From: Solenopsis invicta
Lineage: Eukaryota > Arthropoda > Insecta > Hymenoptera > Formicidae
DNA: 64,000 nt
NCBI RefSeq assembly: GCF_016802725.1
Contig: NC_052679.1
Location: 4,836,001 to 4,900,000, forward strand
Direction: 5' to 3'
Part shown: positions 25,000-36,619 of the stretch, one piece after another
Layout of the letters: each line of letters starts with the position of its first letter
How positions within the stretch are numbered: the stretch's first letter is position 1
The notes under the pieces: model-generated
Database searches by the model: none
The model's input: the letters and a program-made list of their open reading frames with translations, nothing else
What the model was told of the DNA's origin: nothing
Program-made: the position numbers and the translations under genes

Positions 25000-25400
25000 G
25001 GCAGCGAATCCTCCTTTCTCCCGGCGGCGCACGCTCCGCCGATTCTCGTCTCGCAGCGGCCGGCCTTGCCGTTATTTTCGTTATCGATATTATGACGTCG
25101 TTATCATTTGCGCGGCCACGGAGTCTGCGGAGGCTGGCGGAGCGGAAGTGATAACGTCAGAACCATTCGATCGTCCGCGAACTATCGGCCGTGGCTATCG
25201 ATAGAGCCGGCGTAGTTGCGTGAATATCAACAAGTTGCGCAGACGTGCCGGAAGCATTTGTCCTTCTGCATTTGATCGTCGTCGATCGTCGAAGGGAGGA
25301 GCGTTTCGCGATAAGATTAACGTGAGAGACGTCGCATCATTGTGATCGCAAACGTCGCGTGTGAGCTTCTCGCGAGTCGATTTTTCCTTGCGAAAGATTA
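25000..25400. promoter_or_regulatory. GC island with paired DRE and CRE motifs
   Basis: TATCGATA (the DREF-type DRE palindrome) occurs at 25082-25089 and 25196-25203. Between them are TGACGTC (25093-25099) and, inverted, TGACGTTATC (25159-25150). The sites are therefore arranged almost symmetrically. DRE is a common insect core-promoter element and TGACGTCA-like sites bind CREB/ATF proteins. Which transcript it serves is not visible. The cyclase gene on the plus strand is the nearest downstream candidate. Confidence 0.4.
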
Positions 25401-26077
25401 TCCAGAGCTAGAGATGAGGACGATCGAAAAAAAAGAAACTTCGAATAAAAAACTCAGTAAGAAAATTTTCTACTCGGATATGTACTTTCTCTCGAAATTT
25501 GATATATCGTTTGTATAATTCAATTTTTACACTTATTCAAGAAATTTTTATGTAAAGATAACTGTAAATAATAAAAAAATGTACAACATTAACAAGTAGG
25601 CTATGCTTAAATTACTGTCGAAAAACTGGATTCAACTCTCGTGTCGTTTGAACAAACATATCTTTTTTATTTAATCACTAGGAATTCATGAATTAACATA
25701 AAACAAAAATAAAATATATATAAAAATCTTATGATTTATTAATTTATCAATAAACAAGTGTTATTAATTCTTTAAGTAGCTCGCAACAATGCGAGGACGT
25801 TTCTGTCTCTATTTGAAAGTATAAATGCAAAAAATGTTAAGTAATATTGAAATAACGAAAGATCAAACGTTTTGACGATGAATAAAAGAAAAAAAAAAAA
25901 ACAATAAATTCTGTATCTTTAGTTCATTATTTGATAAAAAATAGTTTTTTTCCATTAAAAAAAATTGGTTTTTTTACTCAGTTTTTTATTTGAAAGGAAA
26001 AAAATACCCGTTTTTCATCATCTCTATGTTGATCTCCCTTGTTTTCTTCATCTCCGCTTCAAAGCGGAGCACATTTA

Positions 26078-26262
26078 CGGATACTCTCCGTTTTTTAAAA
26101 GTAACGTTGCCTTCGAATAAAATTTTTTCAATCTCGATTACCGAGATGTTTATCGAAACTTGTCAGACCGATACTCTTCGTTCAAAATAATATTGTCTTT
26201 GAGTGGAAATTTTTTTTTCAATCTCGGTTACCGTGATATTTATTGAAACATGATATCTCAAG
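26078..26262. repeat. Imperfect tandem duplication, ~95-bp unit
   Basis: The blocks ATACTCTCCG...TCAATCTCGATTACCGAGATGTTTATCGAAAC and ATACTCTTCG...TCAATCTCGGTTACCGTGATATTTATTGAAAC are diverged direct repeats placed one after the other. Confidence 0.55.
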
Positions 26263-28559
26263 ACGTTAATTCCCAAGGAAGATTTTATCGGTAAATGAAG
26301 ATCGTTCGATTATCGAGGTGTCAATTTCTCGCCTGACAGACTCACGTGTAAAAAGGGGTGGATTATACTGTCTCGAGAAAATCGTTTTTCCTGGATCTCG
26401 CGATGTACATTCGTTCTTCGATATTTTATACTGAACGCTTTATAATAGTATATCTTGATTCACATCCACATATTCATATTCATAATCCATTAAATTAAAT
26501 TAATAACATGCTCGACATCAACGATCCAGTTTGACGCACACCCTTGAGAAAACAGAATGCAGGACGCGCTTAGTCATGCACGGTATTTGCATTTCCCATC
26601 GTACGGATGAGAGTTCGCGATGCTCATAAAAGTTTCGTTATTTCCTCCCCTTCCAAAAGCTCCCGACATGATTTTATGGATGTTCGTGCTGCGCGTGAAA
26701 CTTGAGAAAAAAAAATCTCAGTCGCTTGACATAATTTTATCGACGTGTATCAATACTTCGGAACTGGCACAACCAACGTCATTTAGGGGCGTGGGCGTAA
26801 ATGGAAAACCTATAATATGTCTCTCAGCATAGCAGATTTCCTTCTGTATCTTCAAATCGCGCGATGATTAATTACGCTGCAACAAAGCTCTCGATGCAGA
26901 CGTACTAATTCTATCGAAATGAAAGTCTTTTCGTTCTTTCTCTTTTTTTATAATTAAATTACTTTCTCGATTGATATGATTTGTAGAGTTTTCATTTTAA
27001 TTTAATCTCACTTAAACTAGTAAAATAATCCTTTTGTTATAAATGAATTTTTTCAATTAAGCAAAATATTAATTTACGATGTTTAAGTCAACACAATTCT
27101 TTTTTCGACCATTTGTCGATTGTATTTGTCGATTGCGATTGTCCGATAAATTGTGTCAACATTTGCCACGAACATGTAAATCCAATCACTATTTGAGCCC
27201 TAACGTACGCAGTATCGATATTGTCAACGGACCAATTCATCGAGCAATTAATTAATTGATATGCACCGCTAAGCTTCTGCCTCGCGTGTGTACGATACTC
27301 GGTAAAGGGTTACTATCTGCATATAGGAGTAAAATATTTAGTTTAATAGCTTTTTATACATTTGTTCCACGAGAAAAAAGCATAAAGCAATCTAAATGGC
27401 ATTCATTTTAATTGCAATATAAAAATGAATAAAAATTTTATCGTTTCGAGCTTCGAATTACGTTCAAATTTAAAAAAAAAGCTATAAAAAGGAGATGTCA
27501 TTGTTAAAAGTACATGTCTCTCTCTTTCTCTGATTAATTAACAAATAAAAGTAACGTTATATAGATTTAAATATTTATAGATTAATCTTTTAATATTATT
27601 GTTAATTTTAAGGACACACTTAGTAAATTCTTGATCATTAAATACGTTTACAATTCTTTTTCGGTTGAAGATATTTTTGTGCGCCGGAAATGCCTTAAAT
27701 AGGATTCTGCTTTTAAGCCTCACTGACTCTCTACCGCGACATTAGATTTAAAAGCCACTTAGGTACACTCGACAACAACTTACAGGCGAGCCTTCGTATT
27801 TCAGTGCACAAATACTTTTCTGTAACATTTCAACGGGTTTTTTTTCGTTTTTAATAACGATGCGTTATTTCCAGTAGATGCGCTCTTTAAATTTTAATTT
27901 CGTAATTTTTTTTATGTAATGTCAGGAATTTCAAAGTTGCAATTAAAACAAGAATTTTTTTTTTTTTATTTCCGACCAAATGATATTCGTTCTAAATTAA
28001 CAAAAGTTTGTTCAGAATATTGAATTAACGAAATTGGAGATGTGTTTATAATTAAAAATATTATTTTTCACCGTCCAAAGTTTGCCATAAAAACTGTGTG
28101 GAAACTTTTAGAACGTAGATTTTATTCTCTTTATCAGCTTAAAGAGATCTTGAGAAAGCTCACAATAATTTGAATTATAACAGAGGAATAATTAATCTTT
28201 GCACACAGAATTCACGGTATAAGTGAAACGGCAATATTAGCACGCAAACGTAATCAAAATGGGACATAAAGTAGGATAAGAGAATCGTATCGCTGAAGAT
28301 CGATGAGTGACTTCTGTTTCTTCGTCGAAGAGCCAGCCAAAAAGTCGTAAAGACGGAAAAGGATTTTTAAAATGTAGATTTTATTTTCGAGAAGCCTTGA
28401 CTCTCTGTTCGGCGGAAAAGCTTCTTTCCGGGGCATAACGACGCGGAAAGAAAAATTTGGCAACGGGCGCATCGCAGAGAGAAGGCATTTCCCCTGGAGT
28501 AACCGAGAGAGTGGTGGCCACTTTGCTCGCGGTCGACGCGACGACGCGACGATTGCAGG

Positions 28560-28826
28560 CCGTCGTCGTCGCATTAATTTCGTAGTGGTCGCCATTGAGA
28601 GTGGTTTTTATGGTGGCTCCCTACCACCCGCGCGCACCTTTATGTCGCGACTGAATGGACAGGGCGAGCAGCAGCGACTGCCGGCTCCTCTATGAGATAA
28701 TAGGCCCGCGAGGCCGTGCCCGTGCCATTCAGGCCCCGACCCCGGCGACCGATTCGGGATCGAATCGCGAGAGAGAGACCGAGAAGCGAGAGGCGAGGGC
28801 GGACATCGCCGCTGCGGCCCGCAGTC
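28560..28826 (+). promoter_or_regulatory. Probable promoter and 5'UTR of the guanylate cyclase gene
   Basis: GC-rich island (about 28430-28850) leading into the candidate first coding exon at 28827. No TATA box is evident. The transcription start is probably between about 28560 and 28700, but it is not resolved. Confidence 0.4.
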
Positions 28827-28846
28827 ATGCTCACCATACAGAACGA
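28827..28846 (+). CDS. Probable first coding exon of the guanylate cyclase gene (7 codons)
   Basis: ATGCTCACCATACAGAACGA is followed by a strong donor GTGAGT (28847-28852). The acceptor CTTCCAG|T at 35605/35606 lies one base before the ATG used for the main exon. Joining the two gives an uninterrupted frame MLTIQND-MSPRNG. If not translated, it is 5'UTR exon sequence and translation starts at 35607. The acceptor right before the 35607 ATG shows that some upstream exon exists. Confidence 0.5.
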
Positions 28847-29208
28847 GTGAGTACACACATCCTTTCCGGAAGCTCGCCGGCGGATACCGTCGTTCTTACC
28901 CGCGGATGGGAGAAGAGGGGGAAAGCGGGGGATGGACGGATCGGATCACCCTTTCGTCGTTGGCGAACGGTGACCCGATGCTCGGCCAGAGGCGATCCTC
29001 GACCGTCCCCGACCTCGATCGCGCTAGGAAGCGCAGCGATTCTTATCGATCGACGCCTACACAAGGCTTCTCTGCCAAGCAATTGGAAAGTTCAATTCTC
29101 ACTTCGTCCTTTTAATTCTCCGTGCGCCCCGCGATAAGTATCTCTGTCGCAATTAAACGCGCGTCAGCCTCGGATCGAGGTCTCGTCTATCTATCATGCA
29201 CGGTGGAC

Positions 29209-29211
<3 letters not shown>

Positions 29212-29241
<30 letters not shown>
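29212..29241. repeat. GA microsatellite
   Basis: Uninterrupted (GA)n of about 15 units. Confidence 0.85.
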
Positions 29242-29249
<8 letters not shown>

Positions 29250-31672
29250 ACAATAATTGCATCGCGATCGAGGAGAGAGGAAGGGAACAGGACCGCACCG
29301 ACCGCACCCCGCTTTTCCAGATCGCTTCCGCCGCGATGCCGGCCCGCTGCCTCGATCGCCAAGCTTTCATGCTGCTTCCTGGCGGACCCCCATCGGGGCC
29401 CCCCCTGTGACTTGCTAATGGCTGCACGTTGATTCCACTGCATATAGAGTGAGTATTGCCATTTCTGAGGGTGTCTCTAAAAAAAATTGCGTCATGCATG
29501 TCGCGACGAGACACGCGCGACAGACGGATGCGTTATCGCTTATCTACTCCACATGTGCACGGACACACAGCAAACATCGCATACGTGCATACATCACGCA
29601 TGTGTACGCGTAACGTCGGCTCGCCGCACGTGCGTGTGCACTTTTAAACGGCGATTGTACAGAGCGCGCGACATCGATCTGATGGTTTTATCGAATTTTC
29701 TTTCCCAAGCCTTTGACGGAATCACGCTCGCCCCGCGGGTTCCGGCGTGTTGCGAAAGAATAGAGAAGCGAAAACTCCTCCGAGAAATGAGTCTCGGATA
29801 ATGGAACCTTATTTTCCCCTTTGACTCCTTTCTCGGATGAAGCTCCGATCCGCGCGCGACCAACGTGTAATTTTAAAATTGGCGTGTAGATATTTAATGT
29901 GAGGTTGACAATTCGCGATCCGCTCAAAGCAAATTTTCGTCGAGAGAATAGATTCCAAATTGCATCAGAAGTCTCATAGAAAGCTCTCCGGGACACGCAT
30001 TAGGTATCGCAAGTTTTCAAAGCTGTAGCGTTGTATCGCAAATAGCTTTAAGCTTCCGCACGCGCTCGCTCGCGGCGAGCTTCATTGCACTTCCGTTGTA
30101 AAATCGGAAAACCACAAACTAGACGCTTTAAACTTTAAATATTTGTATACAAGTACGACTCGCGATCTCAGCCTCCCCGTCCCTCTTCGTGCGCAGAGCG
30201 AACAGCAACAGCAACGACGACGTGGAATAATTAATTTCCGTAGCGTTGGTTTCCAATAAAACACACACGTCTGTCGCGACAGCGCGAATAATTTCCCCGT
30301 GCGGAAAGGCTTAATTAATCCTCCCTGCTCTCGCAGGAACCTCATCCCTTTCTCATCCCGTTTCGGAAACAAATGGAGCACGATATCGTTGTCGCTATCA
30401 GACGAGTGTGTGCTCTTTGAGGGAATGTTTCGGTTTACTAATGCCGAAACCGCTTTATCCGGCTTGATATCATAGAGCAATTCTTACGGCGATTTTACGA
30501 TTATTAAATTTGCGATTTGCTATCGAGGCTGCTGTGCCCATTGATCACGAGTCGTGCTACACAGAGGTAGGTCGAATACTTATTTGGAATACTTATTACT
30601 TATAATCTTATTTTAGCTTATTTATTAAAACAAACTCGAGAAACATTTAAAAAAAAGTTTCTGAAATCTATTTTATATTTTTTATTTTGAGCAAGTCGAT
30701 TTAGTTTATCTTAAATAAATTTCATTTTAAATTAGTTATTCGACCGATCTCTGATGCTACAGATTTTGCATGCGAGGGGGAATGACCGGCGGATTAGCGG
30801 CGCTAATTAGTTAATAACGTGACTCGATTGTCACATTAATTCCCAAAGTCTTGCGCCGATTATAAATTGAAGAAGCTATTTTAGATCTTATAGAATATAA
30901 TAAAACGTGGCTTTGATTGTATGTAATGGAGTATTATTTGAGCCTCTCTGAGAAGCCAAACTGATTAATCCATTTCATGTAATTTTCTTAAGCTTACAAT
31001 TAGTATCGGAGCGTCTATAATTCTATCAATCTTTTTTTCTGTTTTTTTGCAGATTAAACAGTTTGGCCTCTGAAAGCATCATTTATCAATAGTTAAATAA
31101 ATAAAATCTATATGCTATATGCATGTTTGTTTTTATCTCGTTAATATACTATTAAAGAATATGCGTGTAAATATTTGCGCCTATGTGAATAAGCAGTATT
31201 ATACTGTGTTATCTTTTTTGTTATCTCCCCTGTGTTTGTTTTTAAATTTCTACGCCAATAGTATTAATTAACGCATGTGTCATGCATTCATTTCTATTTC
31301 ATTTAACTTTATTGTATTGTGCCGATTTACATTGTTCAATAATTAACCTTTAATTTTAAATGGCCTCCATACAAACGGCCATTTTGATTAACTTAGAAAT
31401 ATGCAATATGAGAATGCATATTCAAAAGAGCCAATGAAATTATCAGGAATACCCGCTTTGTAATCGCATCGCATTCCTCCGTTACATTCCCTTTAGCGTC
31501 AAATTTAATTCCCATCGATCATGTGACGTTCGTCCCAGATTGTTGCACATAAACTGTTAGAGAGAGAAAGAGAGAGAGAGGAACTGTTTCGAAAATTAGC
31601 ACACACATCCAATTTAAAGTTTATCCTTAATCGAGCCAGATAAAATAAACATAATCCTTTTCTTGAATTTCC

Positions 31673-32260
31673 ACACTGTAAAAAAATTTTCTCAAAATTA
31701 CCCTATAATAGGTGTAAAGTTACTAAATAGATGTAAATTTCCACACATTTGTAAATTTGCAATATACAAAGGTAAGATTAATTTTGTAATTTGTAATTAA
31801 GCAAATTGCAAAAGTAAATTTACAACATGTATGGAAAGTTATAGAAATGATCAGGTCAATACGTTTTGCAATTGTATTACATATTACATTCAAATATTGT
31901 CTCTCTATCATACATGTTATAAACAATAGAATGACTACTTACTGTGTCCGCAACGTACATAATGATGCTAGGTGGACAGAATTTTAACATGAATCGCATT
32001 ACATTTCACAGTAATATATGGAATATTGTTGAATTACGCAATGTTACAAAAATTTAGATAATTATAATTTTTAAATATCCTATTACATATGCAATAAAAT
32101 AAGATATATTTATTCATTACAAGCAAATCTACATATTTTTTTGTGGAATTACATAATTTCTATAAAATTACATGATTCTTTTTATATTTGCGGGACTAAT
32201 CGTGTAATTTCTACATCTATTATACGTAAATTTACTGAATTTCTTTACAATACACAGTGT
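31673..32260. mobile_element. Possible AT-rich DNA transposon relic
   Basis: Short termini ACACTGTAAAAAAATTTTC and, reverse complemented, ACACTGTGTATTGTAAAGAAA enclose AT-rich sequence with recurring GTAAATTTAC-like words. No transposase and no clear target duplication. Confidence 0.35.
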
Positions 32261-32712
32261 AAGATATCAGGCTAGTCAGAGTAACCCTTAATCTTTAGAA
32301 TTTTCGATAGAATGTGGGGATTCATGAAGACGTAGAGAGACTGTGGAAAAACGAGAATAAAAGTGAAGAGTCTCGCGCAGATTCTCCGGATTCGCCGGCA
32401 TTCTAATCCTTCTTCCCGCTTCTCTATCCGGATTTCCGATTGCGCGACTCGTTAGCGGCACAAATGCGATCCTCGCATCGTCGGGGATGCTTCTACGATG
32501 TTCCAAGGCTGGCCGACGCGAAACTCGAGAACACATTTACCGTGGAATCGAGCCCTAAACACACAGTGACCATCCAATAGCGACTCACTCACACGTGTGT
32601 TCGCCACCCTTAAACGCATCGTGGAGTACAACGTTAATGCAACTCAGTGGTTCTCAAAGTTTTGCCGATGTGCTGTTAGTATTTAATATTAAAGACTATA
32701 ATGCAATGTTAA

Positions 32713-32987
32713 CGTAATTATGATCATGAGCTTTATTTTTACTACTATAACGTTAATAATAATAACACAATTAATGCTAGTAACAATGTGTATACCCATA
32801 AAAAATGGTTGTAATTAAAATATAATTGGCACTGGAAATGATTACGAATTATAGTCATTTTTAGTGCCAATCATATTTAAATCATAGTAATTACTATCAT
32901 TTTTGCCGGTATAATACATTGTACGTTATTACTAACATTATAGTAATAACAATCACAAAAATAAAGCTCCTAATCATAATTATTTTA
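32713..32987. mobile_element. Foldback element
   Basis: Arms AATTATGATCATGAGCTTTA and (reverse complement of right) AATTATGATTAGGAGCTTTA continue through TTATTACTATAA-like sequence. An inner inverted pair TGGCACT...AGTGCCA lies near 32827-32864. A related but degraded sequence may lie at about 40290-40630 (GTCAACATTATAGCAATTA...AAAAATGGAACTCC). Confidence 0.5.
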
Positions 32988-33282
32988 ACAATGAATTATA
33001 GTTTCATATACCGAATACTTTTCTTCCCTTAGCGTAGTTGAACTGCTATTATTTATTGCAATAGAAAAGAACGTACGAGATAAACCGCCAGAGGGATCTC
33101 TAGAAGATATTTTATTTTAATGTTATTTCCATGAATTTTTTCTCTTTCAATAAAAAATAATTTATCGCAATTTATCGCAGAGGAGATTAAGACGCATACA
33201 AGATCGATTCGATTTGGAATAAATCGATGAAAGCTCGATCTCGAACCGAAGTTGGCATCATCGATAATGTAATGCAACGCCA

Positions 33283-33284
<2 letters not shown>

Positions 33285-33314
<30 letters not shown>
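33285..33314. repeat. GA microsatellite
   Basis: Uninterrupted (AG)n of about 15 units. Confidence 0.85.
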
Positions 33315-33316
<2 letters not shown>

Positions 33317-35606
33317 GAGAACTGCTGCAATTAACTATCTGTGAACTGGTCACCTCTCTCTTGCTCTTAGTGGCATGGCAAGCGACGGCGACACGCCATT
33401 AGATTATGCATCAACGTTGTTGTAGTGCAGTTTATTACCGTGTTACTATGCGAGGGCGAACGGTAGAACGGAGATGTACGTTGTGTGCAACGCGCATTAC
33501 AGCCCTTTGGTTCGAACCATGGCGGTTTCCTTAGGTTCTCAAAGGACTCGAGAAAGTGTTGTACAATATTCTGGAATTTCGTCCCCGAAGGGCAGAAAAT
33601 CCCTCAATGATTTCAAATATCCAAGAAATATAAAGTAAAACGTTCTTAAAGCATCTCCCCTTTCAGAGTCTACTTTTTAAAATCCAAAGATCTGCTTTGA
33701 GATTTACGGATAAATCGAGTGATCGTAAAGCGATCATTTTTTCGTTTAGAAAAACGAGATGACGCAGGAGCCATTAAAGAGCCATACAAATCATGAAGGG
33801 ACTTACGCGGTTTATCGATTACTTTCCGAGACACATTAGGCGATGCTGCCCTTTCTTTTTCTGCCCCGATACGATATTAATATCACGGCGCCCATTTCGC
33901 TCCCGTTTTATTGCGACGGCGGTTTCCTCTCGGTTGACGAGAGGAGAAGAAGTATCGGCGGGTTATTAATTTCTTCTTCGTAATGTGTAGGCGCGCGTGC
34001 AAAATCAGACGCTATTCAGTGAGAGACAGTGTCGTTCCCGATAGCAGCTTTTGACATTGCCACCTTCAAGAGGTATAGATATCAAAAACCCGGCGATGAA
34101 GTCGGAGATTCATTTCGTCGCGATCGCTTAACTCTCTCTCTCTCTCTCTCTCTCTCCTTCCCTTTCTCTCTCTTCCTCAGTCTCCCATGTGAATTCTAGG
34201 GATAACGAGGGATGAAACGGAACGCGAAATGTAAGTCCCTTTACTTTAACGCCGGGAACTTTCCTCGCTCGCTGCGGGAATTCCAGTTCGAATGCCGCGT
34301 TACGATTACGCGAGTGAACGCGGCGCGGCATTTCGATTTAACAGCGGAATACCCGTGGCTATGAAATTGATCCACTTCAACGCGCGGCACTTAACTCGCT
34401 CGTTGCAAAGTTTCGTCGGAAGATAATCGGGATGGAAATGAACTTCCATGTGAATAAAGCGACGAAATCTTTTACACTCGTCATTTCAAAATGGACTTTG
34501 GAGCGTTATTCAATTTCAGGCATTTTATATTAAAAATCAGACCACTGAAAACGTGACCTGATTTCTCATAAGCGGCAAACTCTTATCTCTCGTGATTCGC
34601 CAACAGACGTGAGCGTCGACATCCATGCTGATACTGCTTGTTTTATTCCTCTTTAGAACTCGATAACGCAGAAAAATACGGCGCAAGGACAAAGAGAGAA
34701 TAACGCTCTAGTTGTTAAAAAAAAAAGAGAGAAAACGGAAAGGGAAATTACGTGGACATTTACGCGGTGCTTTCTGTTATCGAACTCGAATTGCATCCCC
34801 AAGTTCGCAGTTGCGAGGCTTTGAACAGGAGAGAAAGAGAAAGAGAGAGAGAGAGAGAGAGGGAGGGAGGAAATTCCTTTTTTCCTCACGGCGTAGTCGA
34901 CTGTGACGCGTCTCTATTCTCGCGTCGCGTTTAATTACGGAGACCCACCGGCCGGCTTGTTATCCACCAGCTTGTCATTATTATCGCGATCGCGAAAGTT
35001 CGGACGTGCGGGACGACGTATCGCCGACAAGTCGGAAATAAAAGCTTCCTTCTCATCGAACAATCCCCATCGTGCACAATCGAGGTGATAATGGATTTTT
35101 AATCGAATTCTCCGCTTCTGAATTCCAATTATTATGACGATTACATTGACGCATCTCTGAATTGTTAAATCGTTTTGTCTTCGAGCTTGCCAAGCACGCA
35201 CCATTGAGTTATATCCTTCAATTCTTGTTAGACTAGCACTAGACATGGATCTTCGAACTTGTAAACCTGTAGCTCGATCATTCTGACATATTCAATCGTT
35301 AAATTCCAAAATTCCCAAATAGCAATAAATTTTAAAGCTTTCTAGGAGCTTGGGTAAAATGGATTTCCTTATTGGATCTTGTACTCATTTTCAATTATAA
35401 CAGATTCTATATTTATTCCTCTTACCGAATCATAACTGTGCTTGTGATTGTGCCTGTAATTGTACAAGGAAAGTTAATTTGTAAAATCCATCGTGTACGT
35501 ATGCATGAGACGTGTTTCGCTCTCGAGGATAATTTGCTATAAAAAGAGAAAACAAATCACTTGAAGCGACTAACAATTTAATTTCCACGACTACATTCCT
35601 TCCAGT

Positions 35607-36569
35607 ATGTCGCCGCGCAACGGTTCCTGCGTGGCAGAAGTGAGCTCCGTGAGGAGTCTTTCGTCGGATGATGTTTCGGGAGCCAAAGCGAACCGGAAGA
35701 AGTCGTGCTGGGCCCGTGCGACCGATCCGGCCCACCGTCGCGGTCGACGGATCCAGCTGCTACAGATGTTGGTGCTGCCCTTTATACCGATCCTCGCCCT
35801 GATCGTGCAGACCGCCAATACCCTCCACGACATCCTGATCTATCGCCAGGAGGTGTCCGACATAGAGACGCAGGTAAGCGAATCGTCGATTAATCTACTT
35901 CAAATTTTTATATGAAATCACAAATTCGGTCGTGCATTCCATCTTTGCACTTCCTTTTTTTACGTGACATTTTTTATACCTAGTTTTAAGAGCGTAGTTT
36001 ATATTCATACGAGATGATCCCCGCTATCTGGGAGGAAAATGTTGGCTCTGAAGTTTCCTCGAAAAGACCATATATTAGAGCAATTTGGCCGACAGTTCCG
36101 TCGCGCGTCTTCCTCATATATATTCTATGTGAGTTTCGCGGCAACTCCAGTTTTATAAATTGCTAGATAACGGGCGAAAAGCGTTCGTCTCCCGCTTGCG
36201 TTGCGCCCTGATAATTATGTAAAGAGCGCAATTAGGCTGGGTTGGTATAATTCAACGGTGATCGATCGACGGCGGCGGTTCGTTTGAGGGTAACGAGAGG
36301 ATGAACAAATATACCGCACCTACGCGCTTTCACGTCTGCGAATAGCATTGTCGAGACGTTTCTACCTCAAGTACGAGTCACGCGAATATAATTTTCTCTT
36401 TATTTCAATTTAAAAAAAGGAAACAGATGTATGATTCTTTAATTCGATATAAAACAATTAGGTAATTAAAAAAAATTAATTATTAAATGACCACAAAGGC
36501 AATAAATCTTATCGCCAATGCCACGTTATAACAAAAAATAAATTAGTATTCATTGTTCCATATATATAT

Positions 36570-36619
<50 letters not shown>

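Larger units (their letters stand above)
28847..35605. other. First intron of the cyclase gene with repeats
   Basis: 6.8 kb without a supported gene. It holds GA runs at 29212-29241 and 33285-33314, a CT run at 34132-34156, foldback elements at 31673-32260 and 32713-32987, and mixed GC/AT sequence. Several ORFs around 28.6-30.0 kb lie on both strands in GC-rich sequence and look compositional. Confidence 0.55.

Noticed and set aside
28655..29137. 160-codon plus-strand ORF in the GC island
   Set aside because: It overlaps the probable first exon in another frame, has no domain and is compositional.
33508..33518. GGTTCGAACC resembling a tRNA B box
   Set aside because: No matching acceptor stem, D arm or anticodon arm at tRNA spacing.
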